Notes: a model not told the origin generated them from the sequence alone. A DNA stretch of 64,000 nt from Selenomonas sputigena ATCC 35185 (GCF_000208405.1 NC_015437.1:2349501-2413500), one strand, 5' to 3'. Shown: positions 31,888 to 41,426, counted from the first letter of the stretch. Program-made: numbers and translations.

Positions 31888-33355
31888 GCCGAGGCTCGCG
31901 GAAGCCGTCCTCGCGGACGGCAGGAAGATTCCCTACGTCATCACGGAAAACCCGCCGCAGGGCGGCATGAAATACACCTACTTCGCGCCCGACAAATCCT
32001 ACGTCGTGCAGTACTTCCTCGATCCAGACGCAGTCGACGAAGCGCTCGTCGATCGGCTGACGGCGATCATCGGGCGCTACAACCCGACGCTTGCCGAGAC
32101 AAAGGGCGGCGCACGCGGCAATACGGCAGAGGCGGCGACGTACTTCGCCGATCTCTTCTGCTGGCCGACGGCGATCGTCACGAAGCCCGAGTTCGGCATT
32201 GTCTGCCCCGCCTATCCGAAGAACTTCTTCTTTGGGCGCGACGCCTCGCGCCAGCTCGACCTCGCGGGCAAGGACAAAAAGGGCAGCTGGTTCACGAACC
32301 GCGTGCGCAAGTATCTCGAAAAGGCGGAGCTTGGCAACTTCCAGATGATGTTGCGCCTCTCCATCGCGCTCGCACGCGCCGTGCGCCGCATGCACCAAGC
32401 GGGACTCGCGCATTCCGACCTCTCGTGCAACAACGTCCTCGTCGATCCCAAGAGCGGCAGCTGCGTCGTCATCGACATCGACTCGCTCGTCGTTCCCGGC
32501 CTGTACCCGCCCGAGGTCGCGGGCACGAAGGGCTACATCGCGCCCGAGGTGCTCGCCTCGATGGATCTTCCGCCAGGCGATGCGCGCCGCATCATCCCCA
32601 GCCTTCTGACCGACCTCTTCGCGCTGCCCGTGCTTCTCTATCAGTACCTGCTCAAGCGTCATCCGCTCGAAGGGCCGAAGAACTACGACCTGCCCGCCGA
32701 GGAAGCCGACTTCCTGATCTACGGGGACAAGGCGCTCTTCGCCGAACATCCGACCGATCATTCCAACCGCCCGGACGATCTCAAGGTCACAATTCATGAT
32801 CTCGGGCCATACCTCGAAAAGCTCTTCCTGCGCGCCTTCGTCGACGGTCTGCACGAGCCGGAGGCGCGTCCCACGGCATTCGAGTGGGAAAAGGCGCTCA
32901 TCAAGACGTGGGATCTCCTGCAGCCGTGCGCGAATCCGCACTGCCCCGAGAAATTCTTCATCCTGCATGATACCGCTGCACCGCGCTGCCCCTTCTGCGG
33001 CACCGTCGTGCCCGAGCGCCGCGTGCTGCACCTCAAGCGTCTGCGGCGCGTGCGCGGCAAGGCCGGCCAATGGCTGAAAGCGGGACTTGTCAATGTCTAC
33101 GACGGCCTGCCGCTCTTCTCTTGGCACTTCACGGAAAACGTCTTCCCCGACGAGAAGGCGCACGACCGCGAGGTCAAAGCCTACATCACGCGCCAAAACG
33201 GCGCATGGCATCTCGTGAACAGCGGCCTCTCCTCCCTGCGCACGCCCGAAGGAGAGCTTCTGCCCAAGGGAAAGGCGCTGCCCCTTCGGCCAGGCGAACC
33301 ATTCGGTACCTGGGAGCAGCCCGACGGCGTCCTCTATATCGCCGAGAGGAAATGA
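31880..33355 (+). CDS. Protein kinase-like protein with C-terminal zinc ribbon (TerY-P triad)
   Basis: 491 residues. Kinase core: catalytic loop HSDLSCNNVLVD (about 176-187; HRD replaced by HSD), DID in place of DFG, then a GYIAPEV segment. The N-lobe glycine loop is not evident. Residues about 353-375 hold a Cys4 pattern (CANPHCPEKFF, CPFCG), followed by a C-terminal region of about 110 residues with beta character (GQWLKAGLVNVYDGLPL). AAGGAG precedes the ATG, inside the phosphatase gene. This is the third member of the TerY-P triad. Confidence 0.9.
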   Translation: MSRPRLAEAVLADGRKIPYVITENPPQGGMKYTYFAPDKSYVVQYFLDPDAVDEALVDRLTAIIGRYNPTLAETKGGARGNTAEAATYFADLFCWPTAIVTKPEFGIVCPAYPKNFFFGRDASRQLDLAGKDKKGSWFTNRVRKYLEKAELGNFQMMLRLSIALARAVRRMHQAGLAHSDLSCNNVLVDPKSGSCVVIDIDSLVVPGLYPPEVAGTKGYIAPEVLASMDLPPGDARRIIPSLLTDLFALPVLLYQYLLKRHPLEGPKNYDLPAEEADFLIYGDKALFAEHPTDHSNRPDDLKVTIHDLGPYLEKLFLRAFVDGLHEPEARPTAFEWEKALIKTWDLLQPCANPHCPEKFFILHDTAAPRCPFCGTVVPERRVLHLKRLRRVRGKAGQWLKAGLVNVYDGLPLFSWHFTENVFPDEKAHDREVKAYITRQNGAWHLVNSGLSSLRTPEGELLPKGKALPLRPGEPFGTWEQPDGVLYIAERK

Positions 33356-33380
33356 ATTTCGCGCACGGAGGAAAGCCGTT

Positions 33381-33438
33381 TGGTATCAGGGAATAAAAAA
33401 GAGAGCCTCGCGGCTCTCTTTTTTATTCCCTGATACCA
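33381..33438. terminator. Bidirectional terminator with 27-bp perfect arms
   Basis: The arms run 33381-33407 and 33412-33438 with a TCGC loop. The core GAGAGCC/GGCTCTC is flanked by A6 and T6 tracts, then TGGTATCAGGG/CCCTGATACCA. It serves the converging kinase and nrdG genes. Confidence 0.93.
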
Positions 33439-33439
33439 T

Positions 33440-33943
33440 TTATGCGTCCTGCCAGAGGATAATTTCCCCTGTTTCGCGCGTCTTCTTCATGTCGATCACG
33501 CGCTGGTTGCGGCTGCCGCGAAAGGCGAGCGTGAGGTCGCGCTCCGACTCTTCGTATGCGCCGTCCACGAGGACGTCGACCTCATCAAGCAGTGCGTCCA
33601 CCTCACACGCCTTTTTCTGCTGCAAATCTTCGAGCGTATAGCCCGTATACGCCCAGACGTCCATGCCGTGCGCGTGCACCTCATGTGCGAGGGAAGCGAG
33701 CGGCGCGGCCTGGCAGAACGGTTCGCCGCCCGAGAGCGTCACGCCCGTCAGCAAGGGATTGCCGAGCACGTCCTTGAGGATCGTCTTCGTATCCATCTCC
33801 AAGCCGCCCGCGAAGTCGTGCGTCTTGGGATTCTGGCAGCCCGGACAATGGTGCGGGCAGCCCTGCGTGAAGATCGTGTAGCGGATTCCCGCCCCGTCGA
33901 CGATGGAATCCGATACCGTTCCTGCGAGCTTAACCGATGCCAT
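33440..33943 (-). CDS. nrdG: Anaerobic ribonucleotide reductase-activating protein
   Basis: 167 residues, radical SAM family. The iron-sulphur motif CPHHCPGC (CxxxCxxC) is at about 29-36 and the SAM-binding SGGEPF at about 74. It abstracts hydrogen from the C-terminal glycine of NrdD to make the glycyl radical. The start at 33943 overlaps the nrdD end by 14 nt; ATG at 33958 is an alternative. It is cotranscribed with nrdD. Confidence 0.95.
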   Translation of the reverse strand: MASVKLAGTVSDSIVDGAGIRYTIFTQGCPHHCPGCQNPKTHDFAGGLEMDTKTILKDVLGNPLLTGVTLSGGEPFCQAAPLASLAHEVHAHGMDVWAYTGYTLEDLQQKKACEVDALLDEVDVLVDGAYEESERDLTLAFRGSRNQRVIDMKKTRETGEIILWQDA

Positions 33944-36263
33944 GCTTGACGCGGTCATGCTCTTCAGCACGCTTCGCGTTGTTCCAACGGTCGATCGTGC
34001 CGACGAGATACCCCGTGATGCGCCGGATGCGCTCGAAGGGGCGGCCGTTCTCCTTTCTGCCGCAGCGCGGGCAGATGTTGTCGATGATACCATTGTAGCC
34101 GCAGACGGGGTCGCGGTCGACGGGATGGTTGACCGAGCCGTAGCCGATGCCCGCATCGTGCATGTAGCGCACGATCGCCTCGAAGGCCTGGAGGTTCTTC
34201 GACGGATCGCCGTCCATCTCGATGTAGCTGATGTGTCCGGCATTCGTCAGCGCATGGTACGGCGCTTCGAGGCGGATCTTCTTCGCCGCCTCAATCGGGC
34301 AGTAGACGGGCACGTGGAAGCTGTTCGTATAGTAGTCGCGATCCGTGACGCCCTCGATTTCACCGAACTTCTTGCGGTCGAGGCGCACGAAGCGGCCCGA
34401 CAATCCTTCGGCAGGCGTCGCGAGCAGCGTGAAGTTCAGCCCCGTGCGCTTCGCCTCCTCGTCCATGCGGCGGCGCATGTGACCGACGATGGCAAGTCCT
34501 AGAGCCTGCGCTTCTTCCGATTCGCCCTGATGTTTGCCGATGAGCGCTTTCAGGCACTCGGCGAGACCGATGAAGCCCATCGAGAGCGTGCCGTGCTTCA
34601 AGACCTCGGCGATCTCATCGTCGGGACCGATCTTCTCCGAGTCGATCCACACGCGCTGTCCCATGAGGAACGGATAATTTCTGCCCTTTTTCGCGCACTG
34701 GATCTTGAAGCGATGCAGAAGCTGACGGATGACAAGCTCCGTAAGGCTGTCCAGCTCGCTGTAGAAGACGTCGAGATCGCCCTTGGCGAGCAGCGCGAGG
34801 CGCGGCAGGTTGATGCTCGTGAATGAGAGGTTGCCGCGGCCGCATGTGACCTCGCGCTCGGGGTCGTGCACGTTGCCCATGACGCGCGTGCGGCAGCCCA
34901 TGTAGGCGACCTCCGTGTTGTAGTCGCCGGGCTTGTAATACTGGAGGTTGAACGGCGCATCGAGGAAGCTGAAATTCGGAAACAGGCGCTTTGCCGACGT
35001 CTCCATCGCGAGGCGGAAGAGATCGTAGTTCGGCTCGCCCTCGTTGTAGTTCACGCCCTCCTTGACCTTGAAGATCTGCACGGGGAAGATCGGCGTCTCG
35101 CCGTTGCCGAGTCCTTCCTGCGTCGCGAGCAGGAGGTTCTTCATGACCATGCGGCCTTCGGGCGACGTGTCCGTGCCGTAGTTGATCGAGCTGAACGGCA
35201 CCTGTGCGCCCGCACGCGAGTTCATCGTGTTGAGGTTGTGTATGAGAGCCTCCATCGCCTGGAAGGTCGCGTTGTCCGTCGCGTCGAGCGCCGCCCCGTA
35301 GGCGTAGTCATGGGCGCGTGCCGCGAGCTTTTCGGAAATCTCCTCGAAGCCCTGTGCCTTCTGGTGCGCGGGCAAAAAGTCGACGAGCGCCGCCTTGTAG
35401 ACGTCCGCGCCGCCGATCGTGATGCCCAAGGGCAAGAGCGAGCGGCGAATCTCCTTGGCCAGGAGCTTCGCGTCGTCCTGCTTCATGCCGAGCGTGATGG
35501 CAAAGAAGTTCGCCAGCTCCTTGAAGTAGAGCTTGCGGAAGGTCTTCCTTACGCCCGGCGCCATCGAATAGTCGAAGTTCGGAATCGCCTGTCCGCCGTG
35601 CATCTCGTTTTGGTTCGCCTGGATGGCGATGCAGCCGAGCGCGGCGTAGGAACGGATGTCGTTCGGTTCGCGCAGGTAGCCGTGCCCCGTCGAGAAGCCG
35701 TCCTTGAAGAGCTTCAAGAGGTCGATCTGGCAGCACGTTTCCGTCAGCATGTAGAAATCCTTGTCGTGAATGTGGATGTCGCCGTCGATGTGCGCCGCCG
35801 CGATGTCCTTGGGCAGGATGTGATGATCGATGAAGTACTTCGATCCTTCCGAACCATATTTGAGCATTGTGCCCATCGCCGTATCGGCGTCGATGTTCGC
35901 GTTCTCGCGCTTGATGTCGGCGTCCTTGGCACGCTTGAAGGTCAGCTCGTTGTAAATGTCCATGAGGTCGCCTTCGGCATCGCGGATCTTTGCGTGCTCC
36001 GCGCGATAGAGGATGTACGCCTTCGCTGTCGAAGCGAAGTTATTCTTGATGAGCGCTTTTTCCACGGCATCCTGGATGAACTCAACGGCAGGCGTCTCCT
36101 CCCCTTCGATGCGGTGAATGACGCTCTTCGTGAGCTTTTCAAGCTGATGCTGCGAAAATGTCTCGTCGATGGACTCAAGATTCGCCTTGCGGATGGCATC
36201 GGTGATCTTCTCGGCGTCAAACGGCACGATCTGACCCGTGCGCTTCTGGATGTTCTTGATCAT
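33930..36263 (-). CDS. nrdD: Anaerobic (class III) ribonucleoside-triphosphate reductase
   Basis: 777 residues. An N-terminal ATP cone (about 1-90; IQKRTGQIVPFDAEKITDAI) is the allosteric site. The catalytic barrel follows. Near the C-terminus are the zinc-site cysteines (DPVCGYNG, CPRCGRKE) and the radical glycine in RITGYLVG. It makes dNTPs from NTPs without oxygen, fitting an obligate anaerobe. GAGGAAGGGA precedes the ATG. Upstream are a perfect-spacing promoter, two NrdR-like boxes and DnaA boxes. Confidence 0.97.
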   Translation of the reverse strand: MIKNIQKRTGQIVPFDAEKITDAIRKANLESIDETFSQHQLEKLTKSVIHRIEGEETPAVEFIQDAVEKALIKNNFASTAKAYILYRAEHAKIRDAEGDLMDIYNELTFKRAKDADIKRENANIDADTAMGTMLKYGSEGSKYFIDHHILPKDIAAAHIDGDIHIHDKDFYMLTETCCQIDLLKLFKDGFSTGHGYLREPNDIRSYAALGCIAIQANQNEMHGGQAIPNFDYSMAPGVRKTFRKLYFKELANFFAITLGMKQDDAKLLAKEIRRSLLPLGITIGGADVYKAALVDFLPAHQKAQGFEEISEKLAARAHDYAYGAALDATDNATFQAMEALIHNLNTMNSRAGAQVPFSSINYGTDTSPEGRMVMKNLLLATQEGLGNGETPIFPVQIFKVKEGVNYNEGEPNYDLFRLAMETSAKRLFPNFSFLDAPFNLQYYKPGDYNTEVAYMGCRTRVMGNVHDPEREVTCGRGNLSFTSINLPRLALLAKGDLDVFYSELDSLTELVIRQLLHRFKIQCAKKGRNYPFLMGQRVWIDSEKIGPDDEIAEVLKHGTLSMGFIGLAECLKALIGKHQGESEEAQALGLAIVGHMRRRMDEEAKRTGLNFTLLATPAEGLSGRFVRLDRKKFGEIEGVTDRDYYTNSFHVPVYCPIEAAKKIRLEAPYHALTNAGHISYIEMDGDPSKNLQAFEAIVRYMHDAGIGYGSVNHPVDRDPVCGYNGIIDNICPRCGRKENGRPFERIRRITGYLVGTIDRWNNAKRAEEHDRVKHGIG

Positions 36264-36277
36264 TAGCAGTTTCCCTT

Positions 36278-36296
36278 CCTCTATATATTGTGGTTG
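36278..36296 (-). promoter_or_regulatory. NrdR-like box in the nrdD leader
   Basis: AACCACAATATATAGAGG on the minus strand resembles the NrdR box (ACACWATATATWGTGT). It lies about 15 nt before nrdD. Confidence 0.55.
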
Positions 36297-36385
36297 ACGA
36301 TGTATCACAGCGCAAGAAAAACAAAGCTGAGCCTTCGCCAAAGGAGTATATAAGAGCGGAATCCTCCGCATTCTTTGCAGGTTAG

Positions 36386-36438
36386 ATTATACAAGATGTA
36401 GACTAGGCAGTCAAGGGACTAAACTACATATTGTGGTT
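36386..36438 (-). promoter_or_regulatory. nrdD promoter with upstream NrdR-like box
   Basis: On the minus strand TTGACT (36414-36409), 17 nt, TATAAT (36391-36386). AACCACAATATGTAGT (36437-36422) lies directly upstream of the -35, the second NrdR-like box. Confidence 0.8.
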
Positions 36439-36545
36439 TATCCACAAGAAAAGCACCCTTTATCCACAGGCGGGAAAGGGTGCTTTCGCAAGATTTTCAA
36501 GGCTTTTGAGCGCGGAGAAAGATTCTTTCAAAAAAGTTATGCACA
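36438..36545. promoter_or_regulatory. DnaA-box cluster between nrdD and mscS
   Basis: Three perfect TTATNCACA sites: TTATCCACA at 36438-36446 and 36460-36468, and TTATGCACA at 36537-36545, all in plus orientation. They lie just upstream of the nrdD promoter. Confidence 0.7.
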
Positions 36546-36553
36546 GGCGGCAG

Positions 36554-37609
36554 CTATTCCTTCGCCTGCACGATTGTGCGCACGGGGAAGGGGATGTCGA
36601 TGCCCTCCTCGCGGTAGCGGCGCGTCAAGGCCTTGATGAATTCGTGCTTCAACAGGAACTGATTGACGAAGCTGCTCGTGCGCAGCACGACGTTGAACTC
36701 GATGGCGGAGTCGCCGAAGGTGTGGAAGCGCACGACGGGATCGCTCTCAACATCATGATCGAAGGCTTCCATGACCTCGTTCGCCACCTCAAGGGTCACG
36801 CGCTCCACCTCGTCGAGATCGCTCGCGTAGCTGACGCCGACGGGGATGGCGACGGAGATTTCCTGCGCGGGCATGTTGTAGTTCGTGAGAATGGACGATG
36901 CGAGCTTCTGGTTCGGCACGATGATCGTATTGCCGCTCAGGGTCTGCACCGTCGTGAAGCGGAAGTTGATGTCGGCGACCTTGCCCTCCTCCGTCGGCGA
37001 GATGCTCACATAGTCGCCGATGCGGATCTGGCGCGAGAGAATGAGCTGCAGCCCCGAGAAGATGTTCGACAGCGTCTCCTGCATACCGAGGGCGAGAGCC
37101 GCGCCGCCGACGCCCATCGCCGTGAGGATCGGCGCGACGGAGATGCCCGCGTACTGCAGGACGATGAGCACGCCCATGGCATAGATGACGCCGGAAAGGA
37201 TGGAGGACAGGAGCGTCGTCTTCGGTAGCGCCGCGCCGCTCGTGCGCGTCTTCATCTCGATGAAGCCCGTGATCGTGCGCGCAGCGACGCGCGTCAGCGT
37301 GAAGACGATGATGCCGAAGAGGATGTAGGAAAGGAACTGCGCGATCGTCGGGAAGAAGTCGATGGTCTTGATCGACCAGTAGACGCCGACGCCCATGCAC
37401 CACGAGACGGGCACGCCGCGCAGCGCATGGATGAAGATCGACCACGCCGTGTCCTCGCCGACCGTGACCCTCTCGTGAATCTGCCGGTCGATGAGCTTGT
37501 TGAGGAATATGCCGACCGTCAGCGCCGCGAGCATGATGCACGCAGGCATGAGCAGGAAATCCGTCATCTCATGCCATGTCAGCTCCTGAAGTTTCATAAA
37601 AAAGGACAA
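36554..37609 (-). CDS. MscS-type mechanosensitive ion channel
   Basis: 351 residues with several N-terminal membrane helices. The pore helix and beta domain of MscS follow: AILTAMGVGGAALALGMQET-like sequence at about 160-185 (APILTAMGVGGAALALG), then RIGDYVSI and GNTIIVPNQKL. It releases solutes on hypo-osmotic shock. The start is TTG at 37609, since GGAGG lies 6 nt upstream of it, whereas the ATG at 37597 would be 18 nt away. Transcribed on its own between two groups of DnaA boxes. Confidence 0.93.
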   Translation of the reverse strand: MSFFMKLQELTWHEMTDFLLMPACIMLAALTVGIFLNKLIDRQIHERVTVGEDTAWSIFIHALRGVPVSWCMGVGVYWSIKTIDFFPTIAQFLSYILFGIIVFTLTRVAARTITGFIEMKTRTSGAALPKTTLLSSILSGVIYAMGVLIVLQYAGISVAPILTAMGVGGAALALGMQETLSNIFSGLQLILSRQIRIGDYVSISPTEEGKVADINFRFTTVQTLSGNTIIVPNQKLASSILTNYNMPAQEISVAIPVGVSYASDLDEVERVTLEVANEVMEAFDHDVESDPVVRFHTFGDSAIEFNVVLRTSSFVNQFLLKHEFIKALTRRYREEGIDIPFPVRTIVQAKE

Positions 37610-37628
37610 AATCTCTCCTCCTCTAACA

Positions 37629-37734
37629 TGTGGATAAGTCGGGCAGGAAAAGCTCCTGCATGGCAAGCCATGCCGGGTTCATCCCCAAAATTCTGTGGAT
37701 AACTGTGGGAAACACATGTTTTTCTTGTGGATAA
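37629..37734. promoter_or_regulatory. DnaA-box cluster upstream of mscS
   Basis: Three perfect TGTGGATAA sites (reverse of TTATCCACA) at 37629-37637, 37694-37702 and 37726-37734, all in the opposite orientation to the 36.4 kb cluster. Confidence 0.7.
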
Positions 37735-37770
37735 TATCCGCCGGACTGTCTTTTTGTGCTGCAACGCGCC

Positions 37771-38046
37771 TCAGCCCATATTGGCAAAGCGCTCGACCGC
37801 CTTGGTGAATTTCTCGACGGTCTTTTCTGCGTCGCCATGAGCGATGCCGTCCTTGACGCAGTGCTGAATGTGGCCTTCGAGCACGATCTGACCGCACTTG
37901 TGCAGCGCGGACTTCGCCGCATTGATCTGCGAGAGAAGATCCTCACACGGAATATCCTCCTCAACCATGCGGTCGATAGCCTCGACCTGTCCGCGAATTT
38001 TCCTGAGCCTGCGGTGCAGGTTCGTCATATCCATGCATTGACGCAT
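37771..38046 (-). CDS. CsoR/FrmR-family metal-sensing repressor
   Basis: 91 residues, all-helical DUF156 family. The Cu(I)-type ligand set Cys-His-Cys is present: IPCEDLL (Cys34) and GHIQHC (His59, Cys63). It would repress DNA until metal (or a thiol-reactive ligand) binds. The gene follows the dehydrogenase by 11 nt in one operon. Copper sensing is the simplest reading from the ligands, but the neighbouring P-type ATPase looks like a Zn/Cd exporter with a different operator. Confidence 0.9.
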   Translation of the reverse strand: MRQCMDMTNLHRRLRKIRGQVEAIDRMVEEDIPCEDLLSQINAAKSALHKCGQIVLEGHIQHCVKDGIAHGDAEKTVEKFTKAVERFANMG

Positions 38047-38057
38047 CGTATCCCTCC

Positions 38058-39011
38058 TCAGTCCTTGTAGCCCGTCGTGCGATCGACGAGGTTTTCAAGC
38101 GGCATGCCCTGTAGAAAAGCAGCGAGATTGCGCGCGGCAATCTGAACGATCTTATCCTGCGTCGCGCTCAGGTGGTCGTCGCCCGAAATGTGCGGCGTGA
38201 TGTAGACGTTTGGCGTATGCCAAAGCGCGTGATCGGCAGGCAGAGGCTCGGGGTCTGTGACGTCGAGCGCCGCACCGGCGAGGCGGCCTTCTGTCATTGT
38301 CTCGATGAGGTCTTCGGTAACGACGGCATTGCCGCGCCCGATGTTCAGAAAGTAGGCCCCCTTCTTCATCATGGCAAAGCGCTTCCTGTCGAAGATTCCC
38401 TTCGTCGCCGCCGTCCCCGGCAAGACCGATACGACAATGTCAGCGCGCGCAAGCAGAGAATTGAGATCATCCATCGTGCCCATCTCGTCGATGCCGACGG
38501 GCTTCGCCCCCTCGCGGCGGCGCACGCCGATGACGTAAGCGCCGAGCGCCTTGACACGGCGTGCGAAAGCGCGTCCGATGTCGCCCGCACCGAGAATTAG
38601 GACAGTGGCATCCTCGATCGAGGTGACGCGTCCTTCATCGCGCCATATTCCTTTCTTCTGGTTGTCGTAGTAGGGATAGAGCTTCTTCATCATTGCGAGG
38701 AGCTGCGCGAGCAGATGCTCGGAAAGCGCAAGGCCATAGGCTCCTGTCGCATTCGTCAGAAGGACGCCGTCCTTGAGCACGCCTTCCTTGCAGTAGATGT
38801 CTGCTCCCGCCGTATTGAGCTGCAGCCAGCGCAGTTTCTTCGCAGCAGGCAGAAGCTCCGTCGGCACGTTGCCGATGATGGCGTCAACATTAGCGATGTC
38901 TTCTTCTCGCACCTTGTCGGCAGGAACAAAATGAAGTTCCGCATTCGCCGCATTTCTTTGCAGCTGTTCTTTATGATGATCGTTTACTCCCATAGCAATC
39001 AGAATCTTCAT
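38058..39011 (-). CDS. D-isomer-specific 2-hydroxyacid dehydrogenase
   Basis: 317 residues. The NAD-binding motif is GAGDIG (about 141-146). Catalytic residues fit NIGRGNAV (Arg), TDPEPLP (Glu) and TPHISG (His). It interconverts a 2-oxo acid and a D-2-hydroxy acid with NAD(P)H; the substrate cannot be read. AAAGGAGG precedes the ATG. An extended -10 (TGG-TATAAT) lies at about 39050. Cotranscribed with the CsoR-type gene. Confidence 0.93.
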   Translation of the reverse strand: MKILIAMGVNDHHKEQLQRNAANAELHFVPADKVREEDIANVDAIIGNVPTELLPAAKKLRWLQLNTAGADIYCKEGVLKDGVLLTNATGAYGLALSEHLLAQLLAMMKKLYPYYDNQKKGIWRDEGRVTSIEDATVLILGAGDIGRAFARRVKALGAYVIGVRRREGAKPVGIDEMGTMDDLNSLLARADIVVSVLPGTAATKGIFDRKRFAMMKKGAYFLNIGRGNAVVTEDLIETMTEGRLAGAALDVTDPEPLPADHALWHTPNVYITPHISGDDHLSATQDKIVQIAARNLAAFLQGMPLENLVDRTTGYKD

Positions 39012-39079
39012 AGCCGCCTCCTTTGTCGCAGTTCAACAATCTTTCCTCCATTATACCATGGGATGCAACCTATAGCAGC

Positions 39080-39122
39080 AAAAGGGACGCTCCGCCGCTC
39101 TTTGCGGCGGAACGTCCCTTTT
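39080..39122 (-). terminator. Terminator after the metal ATPase gene
   Basis: AAAAGGGACG-TCCGCCGC and GCGGCGGA-CGTCCCTTTT pair with one mismatch across 18 bp; T-runs on both sides. Confidence 0.85.
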
Positions 39123-39123
39123 C

Positions 39124-41004
39124 TTACATCTTTCGCACGAAGAGCGCACGCAGCGCATTCAAGACGGCGAGCACCATGACGCCGACGTCGGCGAAGATGG
39201 CAAACCACATGTTGGCAATGCCGACGGCGCCGAGCACGAGGCACAGGAGCTTTATACCGATGGCGAAGACGATGTTCTGATGCACGATCGCCATGCACTT
39301 TCTCGCGATGCGGATCGCCTTCGGCAGCTTCAGCGGATCGTCGTCCATCAGCACGACATCGGCGGCTTCGATGGCGGCGTCGGAACCCATCGCGCCCATG
39401 GCAATGCCGATGTCCGCGCGGCTGAGGACGGGCGCGTCGTTGATGCCGTCGCCGACGAAGGCGAGCTTCTTCGCCGTTTTCCCCGCGAGCAGGCGCTCGA
39501 CCTCCTGCACCTTGTCGGCAGGCAGAAGCTCGCTCTTGACCTCGTCTATGCCGAGTTCCGCCGCGACCTTCTCAGCGGCGGCATGCGCGTCACCCGTGAG
39601 CATGACGGCGCGCTTCACGCCCGCTTCATGCAGACTTTTGATCGCCGCCTCCGACGTCGGTTTGAGCGCATCGGAAATGACGATGTGTCCGGCGTACTTG
39701 CCTGCGACCGCCATCTGCACGATTGTGCCCGGATGGTGACACGGTCGGTACTCGATGCCGAGACGCTCCATGAGCTTGCCATTGCCGGCGGCCACTTCGA
39801 TACCGTCGACCTTCGCCGTCACGCCGAGACCGCCGATTTCCTCGATGTCTGTGACACGCGAGCGGTCGAGCTCCTTGCCGTAAGCCTGCTGCAGACTGCG
39901 GCTGATGGGATGCGACGAGGCGCTCTCAGCGAGCGCGGCAAGTTCCAGGAGTTTTTTGTCATCCATCGTGCCGTGATGCACGGCGCTGACCTCGAAGACG
40001 CCGCGCGTCAAGGTGCCCGTCTTGTCGAAGACGACGGTGTCGACCTCGGCGAGCATTTCGAGGTAGTTCGCGCCCTTGACGAGCACGCCCTCGCGGCTCG
40101 CACCGCCGATGCCCGCGAAGAAGCTCAAGGGAACGCTGACGACGAGTGCGCATGGGCAGCTCATGACGAGGAAGATCAGGGCGCGGTAAATCCATGTACC
40201 CCAGTCGGGCGCGGCATCGAGCGCGGCGAGGCGCACGACGGGCGGCACGATGGCGAGGAGGATGGCGGCCGCGACGACGATCGGCGTATAGACGCGCGCG
40301 AAACGTGCGATGAACGTCTCCGAGCGCGACTTGCGCGCGCTGGCATCCTCGACAAGTTCCAAAATCTTCGAGGCGGTCGATTCGTCGAACTCCTTCGTCG
40401 TACGAATCTTCAAGACGCCCGTGAGATTGATGCAGCCGCTGAAGACGGCGTGCCCCTTCTCCACGTCGCGCGGCAGGCTCTCGCCCGTCAGTGCGCTCGT
40501 ATTGAGCGTCGATGCGCCATCCGTGATGATGCCGTCGATGGGGATCTTCTCGCCCGGCTGCACGACGATCTCCGTGCCGATTTCGATTTCGTCGGGGTCA
40601 CGACGTATAAGCTTTCCATCCTCTTCCACATTCGCGTAGTCGGGGCGGATGTCCATGAGCTCGCCAATGTTTCTGCGACTTCTTCCGACGGCATAGCTTT
40701 GAAACCATTCGCCGACCTGGTAGAAGAGCATGACGGCGATGCCTTCCACATAGTCGCCATCCTCGTAGAGAGCAAGCCCCATCGCGCCGATGGTCGCGAT
40801 CGACATCAGGAGATTTTCGTCGAGCGGACGACGATTCCATACGCCCTTCGCTGCCTTGATGATGATGTCATAGCCGACGATGAGGTACGGCACGACGTAG
40901 AGGAAGAAGCGCGGCAGACCCGCCACGGGCAGCTGGCTCAAGACGATCATCAAGGCGGCCGCCAGAAGGATGCGGATGAGATTTCTTTTTTGTTTCTTGT
41001 TCAC
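39124..41004 (-). CDS. P1B-type heavy-metal-exporting ATPase (ZntA/CadA-like)
   Basis: 626 residues. TGES (about 173), the metal-site SCPCAL (CPC at 283-285), DKTGT (phosphorylated Asp327), a HP dipeptide (SSHPIS), and GDGINDAP are all present. FADVGV in the last membrane helices is typical of Zn/Cd/Pb exporters. There is no N-terminal HMA domain; a separate 72-residue HMA protein is encoded upstream. The start is GTG with only a weak ribosome-binding site. Together they form a metal-efflux unit. Confidence 0.95.
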   Translation of the reverse strand: MNKKQKRNLIRILLAAALMIVLSQLPVAGLPRFFLYVVPYLIVGYDIIIKAAKGVWNRRPLDENLLMSIATIGAMGLALYEDGDYVEGIAVMLFYQVGEWFQSYAVGRSRRNIGELMDIRPDYANVEEDGKLIRRDPDEIEIGTEIVVQPGEKIPIDGIITDGASTLNTSALTGESLPRDVEKGHAVFSGCINLTGVLKIRTTKEFDESTASKILELVEDASARKSRSETFIARFARVYTPIVVAAAILLAIVPPVVRLAALDAAPDWGTWIYRALIFLVMSCPCALVVSVPLSFFAGIGGASREGVLVKGANYLEMLAEVDTVVFDKTGTLTRGVFEVSAVHHGTMDDKKLLELAALAESASSHPISRSLQQAYGKELDRSRVTDIEEIGGLGVTAKVDGIEVAAGNGKLMERLGIEYRPCHHPGTIVQMAVAGKYAGHIVISDALKPTSEAAIKSLHEAGVKRAVMLTGDAHAAAEKVAAELGIDEVKSELLPADKVQEVERLLAGKTAKKLAFVGDGINDAPVLSRADIGIAMGAMGSDAAIEAADVVLMDDDPLKLPKAIRIARKCMAIVHQNIVFAIGIKLLCLVLGAVGIANMWFAIFADVGVMVLAVLNALRALFVRKM

Positions 41005-41161
41005 GAAAATACCTGCTTTCTGGCGACGTGATGTTGAATCCTACTCTGGGCGGTCAACGTCAACCAATCACGCTTCGCTTGCAGCTCGCGTTCTTGGGAC
41101 GTTTTCGCATTCGAGCCATTTCCCAATCGTCTGCGTCCTTCGGACTTGCCTCTTGGACGGC

Positions 41162-41380
41162 TCAGAATTCAATATTGCAGTCGCTTTCGATCTTGCGGCA
41201 GGCCTCTAAGACGCGCGGCATGACTTCAGCCGGCTCGCTGCCGTCGGCGAATTCGACCTTCATCTTCAGCGCCATGAAGTTCACCGTCGCGTCCTTTACG
41301 CCCTCGATCTTCTTCGTTGCGTCTTCCATCATCTGAGCGCAGTTCGCGCACTCGACTTCGATCTTGTAGCTCTTTTTCAT
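41162..41380 (-). CDS. Stand-alone HMA-domain metallochaperone
   Basis: 72 residues, a single ferredoxin-like HMA domain. The metal-binding motif is CANCAQ (about 11-16); GVKDATVNFMALKMKVEF completes the fold. An acidic residue follows in EC, which is more like Zn/Cd than Cu chaperones. AAGGAGG precedes the ATG. It probably hands metal to the ATPase encoded 157 nt downstream (the gap has no gene). Confidence 0.93.
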   Translation of the reverse strand: MKKSYKIEVECANCAQMMEDATKKIEGVKDATVNFMALKMKVEFADGSEPAEVMPRVLEACRKIESDCNIEF

Positions 41381-41397
41381 GGGAGTTCCTCCTTATT

Positions 41398-41417
41398 GAT
41401 TAAGTAGTTGTTTAATC
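41398..41417. promoter_or_regulatory. ArsR/SmtB-like operator at the metal-efflux promoter
   Basis: GATTAA-N8-TTAATC, a perfect 6+6 palindrome, covers the transcription start just downstream of the -10. Form and position fit a repressor of the ArsR/SmtB type, not the G-tract sites of CsoR. The regulator gene is not in the window. Confidence 0.7.
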
Positions 41418-41426
41418 GTTATGACC

